Source: Acidimicrobiaceae bacterium
Lineage (GTDB): Bacteria > Actinomycetota > Acidimicrobiia > Acidimicrobiales > Ilumatobacteraceae
Direction: 5' to 3'
DNA: 64,000 bases
Assembly: GCA_012269985.1 (NCBI GenBank)
Contig: JAAXJF010000024.1
Span: forward strand, 1-64,000
The notes beneath the pieces are model-generated. The model saw only the letters and a program-made list of their open reading frames with translations. It did not search any database and was not told the DNA's origin. Below are positions 19,499 to 31,888 of this stretch, piece by piece. A program made the position numbers and the translations under genes. Positions within the stretch are counted from its first letter, which is position 1. Every line of letters begins with the position of its first letter.

Positions 19499-19549
19499 TT
19501 CGGACGTTGTCAAGCACAGGTGGTGCTTGTTCATGACTCGTTCCCTCCT

Positions 19550-19825
19550 ATGAAGTTGCTCTTTACCCAAGCCCGAGATTCCCGCGGCGGCGGAGCCGAC
19601 GACAACTTGGGTCGCGGGATGGAGACTGCGCTCCTTCTTGCGTTTTTTCTCGGAATTGGCTGGCTCGTCGACCGATGGCTGGGAACTCGTCCGCTATTCA
19701 TGATCGGACTTGTGCTCTTTGCTGCTGCCGGCTCTTTCGTCAAGATGAAACTCGACTACGACAGCCGTATGGAACGCCTGGAGGCTGAGCGTCGTGACGC
19801 TGCACAAGCGAGGACGACTCGATGA
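19550..19825 (+). CDS. AtpZ/AtpI-type ATP synthase accessory membrane protein
   Basis: This small protein (91 residues from ATG 19550) has two hydrophobic segments in the AtpZ pattern: LGRGMETALLLAFFLGIGWLVDRWLGTRP, then a second helix with basic and acidic C-terminal residues. AtpZ proteins are linked to Mg/Ca transport or c-ring assembly. The start is uncertain: a GTG at 19520 is in frame, and neither has a good ribosome site. It is the first gene of the operon, and its stop overlaps the next ATG by four bases. Confidence 0.68.
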   Translation: MKLLFTQARDSRGGGADDNLGRGMETALLLAFFLGIGWLVDRWLGTRPLFMIGLVLFAAAGSFVKMKLDYDSRMERLEAERRDAAQARTTR

Positions 19826-20262
19826 CGACTTCAGATATGTCGACGCCTGAACTCGATGACAACCCGATTGAAGTGCGAATTTCGCTCGACATGGTCAAGC
19901 GCGGTATCTACGTCACCCCCTTGATCATCGCGGTGGCAGCGATGCCCTGGGGCGGCCCCGGAGCGTTGTCGGCGGCGTTCGCTCTTGGACTCGTCTTCGT
20001 CAACTTTTTGTTGGCCGCTGCACTCGTCTCAGGCGCCGCCAAAATTTCTACCGCATTAGTGATGGCCGCCACGTTGTTCGGCTACCTCATTCGTCTAGGA
20101 TTGATTCTCGTTGCCTTCCTTCTCGTACGTGACGCATCATGGATTTCGCGTCCCGCACTCGGAGCGACCATAATCGTGTCTCACATAGGACTCCTCGTGT
20201 GGGAGTTGAAGTACGTAGCAATCTCGCTGGCTCATGCTGGCTTAAAACCTGCCCGCCCGTAG
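19822..20262 (+). CDS. AtpI-like ATP synthase subunit I
   Basis: This membrane protein of 146 residues has four hydrophobic segments and lies directly between AtpZ and the a subunit. Its position and pattern fit the AtpI (ATP synthase I chain) family, a c-ring assembly factor. It ends in TAG and so shows that TAG is a normal stop here. The sequence is poorly conserved and the assignment rests on context as much as on motifs. Confidence 0.62.
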   Translation: MTTSDMSTPELDDNPIEVRISLDMVKRGIYVTPLIIAVAAMPWGGPGALSAAFALGLVFVNFLLAAALVSGAAKISTALVMAATLFGYLIRLGLILVAFLLVRDASWISRPALGATIIVSHIGLLVWELKYVAISLAHAGLKPARP

Positions 20263-20284
20263 AAACAACAGGAACGAAACAAAC

Positions 20285-21040
20285 GTGTTCGCACTCGAAT
20301 TTCCACCAATTAACGAAATCCTCCGATGGAGTGATGTGTTCCCGTCGTTCAACAAGGTCGCCATCATCTCGGTGCTCGCTGCGGTGATTGCGTCGGTGAT
20401 CTTCCTCATCGCCGGTAACGCCGATGGCTCGAAGGCTCCTAAGGGAGTTCGAAACCTCGCAGAAGCGATTGTTGAATTCATCGAAAACCAGATCGTCATG
20501 CCAACGATGGGTCGCGACGGCCTCGGATGGACACCATTCCTTCTCAGCCTTTTCTCGTTTATCTACCTCTGCAACGTTCCGGGAATTATTCCGGTCATTC
20601 AGATGCCAGCAACTGCTCGAATGGCGCTCCCACTCTTCCTTTCGCTGCTCGTTTGGGTTGTCTTCATCGGCGTTGGCTTCAAGCACCAGGGCCTCGGATA
20701 TCTCAAGAACTCGCTCTTCCCTCCTGGGGTGCCCGGGCCGCTCTACATCCTCGTGACGCCGATCGAGTTCATCTCGACGTTCCTCGTGCGTCCGTTCTCG
20801 CTGACAGTTCGTCTGTTTGCCAACATGCTCGCTGGTCACATCCTTCTCGTGACCTTTGCCCTTCTCACGAAGGAATTGGTTCAGGGCGGCAACATTGCCC
20901 TGGTTCCGGTCGGCATTTTGCCGTTCTTCATGCTGGTGTTCCTCACCGCGTTCGAGGTTCTCGTCGCGTTCTTGCAGGCTTACATCTTCACGATCCTCGC
21001 CGCCGTGTACATCGGTGGTGCCGCCCATCCTGAGCACTAA
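20285..21040 (+). CDS. atpB: ATP synthase Fo subunit a
   Basis: The a subunit (251 residues) forms the proton half-channels beside the c-ring. The essential Arg lies in LRPFSLTVRLFANMLAGHILL. Five to six membrane segments are present. A GTG start at 20285 is used, with an AGGAA stretch a little too far upstream to be a strong ribosome site. It is followed by atpE after 51 bp. Confidence 0.92.
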   Translation: MFALEFPPINEILRWSDVFPSFNKVAIISVLAAVIASVIFLIAGNADGSKAPKGVRNLAEAIVEFIENQIVMPTMGRDGLGWTPFLLSLFSFIYLCNVPGIIPVIQMPATARMALPLFLSLLVWVVFIGVGFKHQGLGYLKNSLFPPGVPGPLYILVTPIEFISTFLVRPFSLTVRLFANMLAGHILLVTFALLTKELVQGGNIALVPVGILPFFMLVFLTAFEVLVAFLQAYIFTILAAVYIGGAAHPEH

Positions 21041-21346
<306 letters not shown>

Positions 21347-21411
21347 TCACTCGATCCGGCATCGACCGGATCTCGTATACGTAACCGATAACTGCAGATC
21401 AAGGAGTTGAC

Positions 21412-22071
21412 GTGCTGACAGCCGTCGTGACATACGGGTCAAATGGACCTGAAGTGCTCCTCTCCGCCAGCGAAGGCGAGGAGGGCTACTCCGAGTACAC
21501 GTACGCGGATTGTTCGATCATTCCTGAGGGCAAAGATCCTTCAGAAAAGATCGAATCGCTGGGGAAGTGCGATCCGGGCCCAAGCCCGATCATGCCTGAA
21601 GCCAAAGAGTTGTACTGGGGTGCCGGTGCATTCATCCTCTTTGCGTTGCTCATGCGCTTCTTCCTGTATCCGCGCCTTCGTCGGAGCATGGATGCTCGCT
21701 ACGACTCGATTCGTGGTGCGCACGCTGAAGCCGATCAGGCTCGCAGCGAAGCAGAAGCTGAGGTAGCCGCATATGAGGCTGCGCTCTCTGAAGTGAAAGC
21801 TGAGGCCGCGTCTCGTGTCGATGCAGCCCGCGCCACGTTGGAGCAAGAGCGTTCAGAGCAACTCGCTGAGGCCAACGCTCGCATCTCAAGCGCTCGAGAC
21901 GCGGCTGCCGCTGAGGCTGCTGCTGCGCATGAGGCAATTCGAGGTGATATTGGTTCAGCAGCCGCAACCGTCGCCGCACGCACCGTCGAACTCGCAACTG
22001 GGCGTGCCCCCGATGCGGGAGCCGTGTCGGCAGCTGTTGAGGGCTCAATGACGTCAGGAGCAACACGATGA
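21412..22071 (+). CDS. atpF: ATP synthase Fo subunit b with long extracytoplasmic N-terminal segment
   Basis: The b subunit (219 residues) is the peripheral stalk. A single membrane helix lies at about residues 66-86, followed by a long Ala/Glu-rich coiled coil. Unusually, about 64 residues precede the helix, acidic and with Cys34 and Cys53, where typical b subunits have fewer than about 25. The GTG start is supported by AAGGAG five bases upstream. Its stop overlaps the start of a second b-type gene by four bases. Confidence 0.85.
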   Translation: MLTAVVTYGSNGPEVLLSASEGEEGYSEYTYADCSIIPEGKDPSEKIESLGKCDPGPSPIMPEAKELYWGAGAFILFALLMRFFLYPRLRRSMDARYDSIRGAHAEADQARSEAEAEVAAYEAALSEVKAEAASRVDAARATLEQERSEQLAEANARISSARDAAAAEAAAAHEAIRGDIGSAAATVAARTVELATGRAPDAGAVSAAVEGSMTSGATR

Positions 22072-22604
22072 ACCTGATTGCCGCGGGAGATATCGATCCC
22101 GCACAGAGTGTTAACTGGTTATTGCCACCGCTCTCCGAACTGATCTATGGCGGTATTGCGTCGATCATCATTTTTGCTCTGATCTACAAGTTCGGAGGCC
22201 CTGCTGCAAAGAAGGGCATGGCTGACCGCACCGCAAAGATCCAGGCTGAACTCGATGGTGCTGCTGAAGCACTCGAGTCGGCTCGCACCGAGGCCGAAGA
22301 GATTCGTCGTGCTGCTGGTGACATCGCTTCTGAGCGTGCCCGTCTCCTCGCCGAGGCCGATGAGCAAGCCGCTGCGTTGCTGTCAGAGGGCCGTGAGCGT
22401 TTGGCTGCAGAGATCGCCGATCTCGAAGCACGCGCAGAGGCTGAGTCAGCGGGTCTTGCGGGTCGCATGGGTGATGAGCTCCGAGTTGAAGTATCCCGAA
22501 TATCATCATCGGTCGTCGATCAATTGGTCGCCGAAACTCTTGATGACGCAACTCAGCAAGCACTGATCGAAGACTTCATTCAGAAGGTAGGTGCCGGATC
22601 ATGA
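22068..22604 (+). CDS. ATP synthase Fo subunit b' (second b-type subunit)
   Basis: This second b-like protein (178 residues) has an N-terminal membrane helix (about 22-42) and a long charged coiled coil. With the preceding gene it probably forms a b/b' heterodimer, as in cyanobacteria and some other lineages. Mycobacteria instead fuse b to delta, whereas here delta is a separate gene. It overlaps both neighbours by four bases. Confidence 0.82.
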   Translation: MNLIAAGDIDPAQSVNWLLPPLSELIYGGIASIIIFALIYKFGGPAAKKGMADRTAKIQAELDGAAEALESARTEAEEIRRAAGDIASERARLLAEADEQAAALLSEGRERLAAEIADLEARAEAESAGLAGRMGDELRVEVSRISSSVVDQLVAETLDDATQQALIEDFIQKVGAGS

Positions 22605-23128
22605 GTGACGCACGTATTGAGGGTTACGCACGAGCCTTGTTTGAAATCGCCCGAGCGGAAGGCAATCTCGACGAGGTTGAAGACGAACTGTTTCGGTTCG
22701 CTCGCTCATACGAGTCGAGCGATGCACTCCGTGCCGCACTCACCGATGACATGGTGCCGGCCGATCGTCGTCAAGGCATCGTAGAAAGCCTGCTCGATGG
22801 TCAAGCGACCTCGACGACCATGCAGTTGGTGTCGATGGTCATTGGTTCCGGCCGTGGCCGTGATCTTCCTGAGATCATCGACAGCCTCGTCGCCCGAGCA
22901 TCGGCCTCAAAAGATCTCGCAGTCGCAGAAGTTCGCACTGCGGTCGCCCTCTCAGATGACCAGGTGAGCCGCTTGAAAGCAGCGTTGACCAACTCATCTG
23001 GGCATGAGGTGAATCTCAAAGTTGTTATTGACCCCACCGTGATCGGTGGAGTCGTCGCAACCGTTGGTGACAGCGTCATCGATGGAAGCGTTCGTACCCG
23101 TCTTGATCAGTTGAAGAGCCGTCTCTAG
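22601..23128 (+). CDS. atpH: ATP synthase F1 subunit delta
   Basis: This protein (175 residues) is the delta/OSCP subunit linking the peripheral stalk to the alpha3beta3 head. The YARALFEIA start and the C-terminal [31 protein letters not shown] segment are characteristic. The ATG overlaps the b' stop. It ends in TAG, followed after a few bases by the atpA ribosome site. Confidence 0.9.
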   Translation: MSDARIEGYARALFEIARAEGNLDEVEDELFRFARSYESSDALRAALTDDMVPADRRQGIVESLLDGQATSTTMQLVSMVIGSGRGRDLPEIIDSLVARASASKDLAVAEVRTAVALSDDQVSRLKAALTNSSGHEVNLKVVIDPTVIGGVVATVGDSVIDGSVRTRLDQLKSRL

Positions 23129-23139
23129 GAGAACACGTC

Positions 23140-24735
<1,596 letters not shown>

Positions 24736-24740
24736 TCTAG

Positions 24741-27147
<2,407 letters not shown>

Positions 27148-27150
27148 TTG

Positions 27151-27552
27151 ATGTCAGCCACCATGAGCGTAGAGGTGGTATCGCCGGAGGCGGTGCTGTA
27201 TTCGGGTGAGGCCACGATGGTCATCACCCGTACCCTCGGTGGTGGAGAAATCGCCTTTCAGCCAGGCCACGCCGCATTTCTTGGGGCGTTGACAGAAAGC
27301 CACACCCGGGTGTTCCTTGCCGACGGCTCAACTGAAGACATCGCCGTCCATGGTGGATTCGTTGAGGTAAGCAACAACAAGGTGTCGATACTTTCAGATA
27401 CTGCGGAGATTGCCTCTCAGATCGACGTCGAGCGGGCAAAGGCGGCAAAAGATCGGGCGGAATCGCAGTTGCGTGGAGAACATGACGCAAGTGCGGTTGC
27501 AGCTCTTGGGCGGGCAAACGCTCGTCTCAGCGCCGCCGGCGTTCAGGTGTAA
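27151..27552 (+). CDS. atpC: ATP synthase F1 subunit epsilon
   Basis: The epsilon subunit (133 residues) has the N-terminal beta sandwich ([31 protein letters not shown]) and a C-terminal helical region with [14 protein letters not shown], which can inhibit rotation. The ATG at 27151 is preferred over a TTG three bases earlier, and another ATG at 27163 is possible. Its 3' end overlaps the convergent glpX stop by ten bases, leaving no room for an operon terminator between them. Confidence 0.92.
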   Translation: MSATMSVEVVSPEAVLYSGEATMVITRTLGGGEIAFQPGHAAFLGALTESHTRVFLADGSTEDIAVHGGFVEVSNNKVSILSDTAEIASQIDVERAKAAKDRAESQLRGEHDASAVAALGRANARLSAAGVQV

Positions 27553-28541
27553 TCGATCGCCGAAAACTCTTGGAGTTTCCGCACTCTGTGGCGGGCATCG
27601 ATAAAGCGCACCGTTCCTGATCGGGATCGCATCACGAGACTTTGTGTTCTTGCGCCGCGCCCGTCGAAGCGAACGCCTCGGAGGAGTTGACCATCGGTCA
27701 GTCCTGTGGCGGCGAAGAAGCAGTTGTTGCCTTGAACGAGATCATCTTGGCTGAGCACCCGACTCGTGTCGATGCCGGCAGCCTCGACGTTCGCTCGTTC
27801 ATCATCTGATTGCGGATCGACGATTGCTTGAATTTCTCCACCCATGCTCTTGAGGGCAGCAGCGCTAATCACGCCTTCAGGGGTGCCACCGATACCGAAC
27901 AGAACGTCGACACCGGCATCAGGCCATGATGTTGCAATCGCCCCATACACGTCGCCATCACGGATCAGCCGGATGCGAGCACCGGTAGAACGAACCTCGT
28001 CGATGAGGTCTTGATGTCGAGGCCGGTCAAGGATCACGGCGGTGAGGTCGCGCACAGTTGTCTGCTTGGCCTTTGCGATCCATCGAAGGTTTTGTGTCGG
28101 GCTTGCTGTGATGTCAATACAGCCGACAGCCTCGGGCCCAACCGCAATTTTCTTCATGTAGAACGATGGGCCTGGATCAAACATTGAGCCGCGCTCACCG
28201 ACTGCGATCACTGACAACGCATTGTTGAGACCGAGGGCGGTCAGCGTCGTGCCGTCAATCGGGTCAACTGCGACATCAACTTGCGGGTCAGAGCCGTCTC
28301 CGACGACCTCGCCGTTATACAGCATCGGGGCATCATCTTTCTCGCCCTCACCGATGATGACGACGCCGTTCATCTGAACTGTGGAAAGGCTGAGGCGCAT
28401 GGCGTCTACTGCTGCTGCGTCAGCACCCTCTTTGTCGCCGCGACCCACCCATCGTGCTGCGGCGAGAGCAGCTGATTCGGTGGCGCGCACAAGTTCGAGG
28501 GCAAGGTTGCGATCAGGGCGCTGGGCACTGGTGTCAGACAT
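27543..28541 (-). CDS. glpX: Class II fructose-1,6-bisphosphatase
   Basis: GlpX (332 residues) dephosphorylates fructose-1,6-bisphosphate in gluconeogenesis and is the main FBPase of actinobacteria. Motifs are [33 protein letters not shown] (metal site) and [24 protein letters not shown] -10 box lies six bases before the ATG at 28541. The ATG at 28547 would be too close to that box. It converges with atpC. Confidence 0.92.
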   Translation of the reverse strand: MSDTSAQRPDRNLALELVRATESAALAAARWVGRGDKEGADAAAVDAMRLSLSTVQMNGVVIIGEGEKDDAPMLYNGEVVGDGSDPQVDVAVDPIDGTTLTALGLNNALSVIAVGERGSMFDPGPSFYMKKIAVGPEAVGCIDITASPTQNLRWIAKAKQTTVRDLTAVILDRPRHQDLIDEVRSTGARIRLIRDGDVYGAIATSWPDAGVDVLFGIGGTPEGVISAAALKSMGGEIQAIVDPQSDDERANVEAAGIDTSRVLSQDDLVQGNNCFFAATGLTDGQLLRGVRFDGRGARTQSLVMRSRSGTVRFIDARHRVRKLQEFSAIDYT

Positions 28542-28547
28542 ACCCAT

Positions 28548-28570
28548 ACGGTAGTGCCGGAAGGTACCGT
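28548..28570. promoter_or_regulatory. Divergent leaderless promoters of glpX and the S9 peptidase
   Basis: Minus-strand TACCGT (28553-28548) is six bases before the glpX ATG. Plus-strand TACCGT (28565-28570) is seven bases before the peptidase ATG at 28578. The two identical -10 hexamers are 11 bases apart in opposite orientation. Confidence 0.5.
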
Positions 28571-28577
28571 CATCTGC

Positions 28578-30368
28578 ATGGGCAAAACCCCCGATATTGA
28601 GATGTGTCTTTCTGGCCGGGATATCACCGAGCCTCGACCTACACCCGACGGTGACGCAGTCATCTTTCTTTCTCGCCCTTCCGGAGAAGCATGTTCGTTC
28701 GTTGAGGTTTTGGTTGACGGAGGATCAGAGAAGACACTTGCGATTGATACGCCACCGGCGGTGGGGCGTGGTGGAAGTGGAGGGGTCTGGTGTTTTGCTG
28801 GCGATGGCGATGCAATCGTCTATGTGGCGTACGACGGCACGCTGCGGGTCTGGCCCGATCGGACACACCCAGCAACAACGCTGTTGTCGGCAATGGACGG
28901 TCCGATTGAAAGTCCGGTACCGGTCGTTGGCCGCAACGCGGTGGTGGTGACCGCTGATCGTGGATCGGTGTGGATGATTGCGATCGGCAATGGTGACGTC
29001 GAGCGCCTCGATGACGGCCGGCATGATTTCTGTGCAGACCCTGCCGTGATCAGCGACCGCGGAATGCAGGTGGTGACGTGGCAGGGCTGGTCGGTTCCTG
29101 ATATGCCGTGGGACCACTCAGTTCAGGTGAGATGCGACCTTGATGAGCGCTCGATCACCGTCATCGCGGGGAAAGGTCAGCAGCAACAGATCACCGGTTC
29201 ACGCCACGGCGTGTTGTCACTGCGAGACGACTCGGGATGGCTCAACGTGTGGTGTGACGAAACGTTGTTGATCGCTGATGCGGCTGAACATGGCGGCCCG
29301 TCGTGGGGCACCTCACAGCGCTCATTTGCGGTGTCACCTGACGGTGAGCACCTCGCGTTCACTCGAAACCTCGATGGGTTTGGCGAACTCTGTGTGTATT
29401 CGTTTGATGCTCAGAAGTGGGAACCAATCGGTCGTGGCGTGCACCATCAAGTCCATTGGGGCCACGGAGGCATTACGGCTCTCAGAAGTGGAGCGCGGAC
29501 GCCCAACCAACTCGTCGTGTATCGGCTCGAAAGTGGTGCATCCCCCACCGAAAGCGAACGTTGGGGTCGCACCGTCCTCGCGGTTGGTCCGAGTGAAAAG
29601 TGGGCGTCGATTGAACTGTCTGAGCCCTCCTGTGAAGAAACCATTAGTGATGGGCACCGAATCTCTTTTCGTCGTTACGGCGCCGGGTTTGGACGGTGTC
29701 TTGTACATATCCATGGCGGCCCCACCGACCAATGGCAGGTCGAATTTCTGCCCCGAGTTGCGTATTGGCAGTCTCAGGGTTGGGATGTCATCATTCCTGA
29801 TCCGCGAGGTTCGACCGGTCACGGGCGCTCGTTTACTCAGGCGTTACATGGTGAATGGGGCCGCGCCGATGTTGACGATGTGGCTGCGGTGATTTCTGAA
29901 TGCCAGCGCCGGGGGTGGTCGACGCCATCGACGACAGCGGTGATGGGGTCGTCATCGGGAGGGATGGCGGTCTTAGGTGTGCTCATCGACTACCCGAAGT
30001 CGGTCGCTGGTGGAATTGCGTTGTATCCGGTAAGTGACGCCGCATCCCTAGCAGGGGCAACCCACCGTTTTGAGGCCCATTACAACGACACACTTATCGG
30101 ACCTCTCGGTGACCCCCGGTACGAAGAACGATCGATGGTCGGTCGAGCCGATCTCATCCGGCAACCGTTGCTACTGATGCACGGCACCGATGACCCGGTC
30201 GTGCCCGTCGCTCAAAGCCGAGCTCTGCGAGACACCCTTTATGCATCTGGCGTCGAGGTGCGTTACACCGAATTTGAGGGGGAGGGGCATGGGTTGCGAA
30301 ATCCCCAACATCGACGGCGAGAGTACGAATTGGTCGGTGCCTTTTTGCATGACGTCATTGACAGATGA
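28578..30368 (+). CDS. S9 family prolyl oligopeptidase/acylaminoacyl peptidase-like protein
   Basis: This protein (596 residues) has a beta-propeller-like N-terminal half and an alpha/beta-hydrolase C-terminal half. The catalytic Ser is in [13 protein letters not shown], the Asp in [10 protein letters not shown] and the His in [10 protein letters not shown]. An oxyanion-type motif [11 protein letters not shown] and the [10 protein letters not shown] loop are present. It probably cleaves short peptides or N-blocked peptides. The ATG at 28578 is preferred because of the -10 box seven bases upstream. The frame also has a GTG at 28554. It is the second S9 peptidase in the window. Confidence 0.83.
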   Translation: MGKTPDIEMCLSGRDITEPRPTPDGDAVIFLSRPSGEACSFVEVLVDGGSEKTLAIDTPPAVGRGGSGGVWCFAGDGDAIVYVAYDGTLRVWPDRTHPATTLLSAMDGPIESPVPVVGRNAVVVTADRGSVWMIAIGNGDVERLDDGRHDFCADPAVISDRGMQVVTWQGWSVPDMPWDHSVQVRCDLDERSITVIAGKGQQQQITGSRHGVLSLRDDSGWLNVWCDETLLIADAAEHGGPSWGTSQRSFAVSPDGEHLAFTRNLDGFGELCVYSFDAQKWEPIGRGVHHQVHWGHGGITALRSGARTPNQLVVYRLESGASPTESERWGRTVLAVGPSEKWASIELSEPSCEETISDGHRISFRRYGAGFGRCLVHIHGGPTDQWQVEFLPRVAYWQSQGWDVIIPDPRGSTGHGRSFTQALHGEWGRADVDDVAAVISECQRRGWSTPSTTAVMGSSSGGMAVLGVLIDYPKSVAGGIALYPVSDAASLAGATHRFEAHYNDTLIGPLGDPRYEERSMVGRADLIRQPLLLMHGTDDPVVPVAQSRALRDTLYASGVEVRYTEFEGEGHGLRNPQHRRREYELVGAFLHDVIDR

Positions 30369-30392
30369 AAATCTCTCTGGTTGCTGAACAGG

Positions 30393-30398
30393 TAGTGT
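30393..30398 (+). promoter_or_regulatory. -10 box, leaderless start of duplicated-domain protein
   Basis: TAGTGT lies exactly six bases before GTG 30405. The 36-bp gap has no ribosome site. Confidence 0.5.
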
Positions 30399-30404
30399 CA
30401 TCGC

Positions 30405-31112
30405 GTGACCGATCAGCACGAGTTTGACGCAAATGATGACGAAGCGGTGAACGTCTTCTACGACCTCACCGTGTGGGATACCGATCAGCGGAGTGCTCTC
30501 GTTGAGTCGTTAGCGGCGGCTTCTGTTCCCCATGCGTGGCGCGAGAACGAACTTGTTGTGCCGGAGTCCGCTGAAGACATCACCGATGAGATTTTTGATC
30601 GACTCGAACGCGAAATTGGGCCGTTTCCCATCGCTCTCGGCGACGATGACGAAGCCGTCGAATTTCAACTTGATGAATGGTCGGTATCTGAGCGCGGGGT
30701 GCTCGTTGAGCAGCTCATCGCAGGGGAGATTCCCCATCGGTGGGAAGGCGATTCGCTCTTCGTTATTGGTGATGCGGCTGACGATGTTGATGAACTCCTC
30801 GATGCGATCGAATCAGGAGACCTTGCAGTGCTTGATAGTTCAGCACCCGACGGGGCTCTCGCCGCCTTGTTCTCAATCGGTGACAATCTTGCACGGTCAG
30901 TCGATGATGCGACCGCTCGTATGCAACTGTTCGGACTCGCACCGGAACTCGCTGAGTCGTCGCCCCCCTACGTACTTGCGATTAACGTGTGGGCCTCGGT
31001 GGTTGCAGCGGTAGAGCAGTTGACAACGTCGTTTACAGAGGAACCTTTCGACCCCGAACACATCGCGGTAGCGTCCGGGGATCTGCGAGATCTTTGCCGT
31101 CCGTGGGTGTGA
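30405..31112 (+). CDS. Acidic protein of unknown function with internal duplication
   Basis: I do not recognise a named family for this cytoplasmic, strongly acidic protein of 235 residues. It contains two copies of a module of about 53 residues, at about 17-69 and 85-138. Both run hydrophobic strand - W - (S/T)xxxRxxLVExL - (A/I)xxIPHxWx - L(V/F)V - DD(V/I)DEL(L/F)D. The remainder is helical with two short hydrophobic stretches (about 195-215). The repeated strand-helix-strand-helix pattern suggests two small alpha/beta modules forming a pseudo-dimer. It starts at a GTG with a leaderless -10 box. Confidence 0.7.
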   Translation: MTDQHEFDANDDEAVNVFYDLTVWDTDQRSALVESLAAASVPHAWRENELVVPESAEDITDEIFDRLEREIGPFPIALGDDDEAVEFQLDEWSVSERGVLVEQLIAGEIPHRWEGDSLFVIGDAADDVDELLDAIESGDLAVLDSSAPDGALAALFSIGDNLARSVDDATARMQLFGLAPELAESSPPYVLAINVWASVVAAVEQLTTSFTEEPFDPEHIAVASGDLRDLCRPWV

Positions 31113-31161
31113 CTTCTCGCCAGAACTCTGAGCACAAAACGACGCGTTGAACAGTCGTCGC

Positions 31162-31167
31162 TACGCT
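31162..31167 (+). promoter_or_regulatory. -10 box, leaderless start of J-domain protein
   Basis: TACGCT lies seven bases before ATG 31175, with no Shine-Dalgarno sequence in between. Confidence 0.5.
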
Positions 31168-31174
31168 CGGCGGA

Positions 31175-31888
31175 ATGCTGCTCGCCGAATTGGAAATTTT
31201 TCATTCCCGTTCAGCGCAGCCGACTCGCCGAGTTGCGCTAGGCCATCTCGTTCTGCCGGTCGAACCCGCTCCAGGTCTGGGAGGAATTCTCTTGGGTGCG
31301 GTCGTGGCTCGCCACGCCCTTGACCTCGCGAGCGATGACATCACTGGTCTTCGTCGGCTCATCAGCGATATCGGTGCCGGTTGCCGAGTGGTACAACCCC
31401 GAATGCGGCATCGCTACCAAGTCGATCGCCATGGGCTTGCGGTCAGCACTCATCGCCTCATCGGGGAAGGTGAGGAAATGTCATTTGAATTCGCAGACCG
31501 TGGTGGCGACCTCGCACAGGTCCTCGGAGCGATTTACGCAATTGAACGCCTCGACCAGCAGCATCGATCATCGATCGCAGATGTCTTGATTCAGGCTCTG
31601 CGTTGGAAAGGGCCCATCGGGCCATCGATGGTCGCATTCCTCGCCGGTGCGCAAAGTTCATCACTCGCCGCTCTCGCCGATCCGCGTGCATGGGCATTGG
31701 AACGTCTTGGGTTCTCCGACGTAGAGACGTCACCATCATCTCGGGAAGTCTCCCGCCGTTACCGGCAGCAAATGCGATCGGTGCACCCAGATCATGGAGG
31801 AGACCATGAGGGTGCAAGCGCAGCGATTCGTGGACTTGACGTGGCTAGTCGTATCTTGAGGACGTCTGGAGGAGGTAGTCGCAGCTGA
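31175..31888 (+). CDS. Protein with C-terminal J-domain-like segment
   Basis: The protein has 237 residues. The first 170 or so match no family I know. They include a Leu/Ala-rich stretch near 30-55 and a predicted helical middle. The end (about 170-235) reads as a J domain: ERLGFSDVETSPSSREVSRRYRQQMRSVHPDHGGD, with the diagnostic HPD tripeptide after a basic helix II, followed by a helix III with ASAAIRGLDVASRIL. J domains stimulate Hsp70 (DnaK) ATPase, so a specialised DnaK co-chaperone is possible. The 3' end overlaps a convergent transporter gene by 44 bases. Confidence 0.7.
   Translation: MLLAELEIFHSRSAQPTRRVALGHLVLPVEPAPGLGGILLGAVVARHALDLASDDITGLRRLISDIGAGCRVVQPRMRHRYQVDRHGLAVSTHRLIGEGEEMSFEFADRGGDLAQVLGAIYAIERLDQQHRSSIADVLIQALRWKGPIGPSMVAFLAGAQSSSLAALADPRAWALERLGFSDVETSPSSREVSRRYRQQMRSVHPDHGGDHEGASAAIRGLDVASRILRTSGGGSRS

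Noticed and set aside
28554-28577. GTG at 28554 as the start of the second S9 peptidase
   Set aside because: It lies before the TACCGT -10 box and has no ribosome site; ATG 28578, seven bases after the box, fits the pattern of the other genes.
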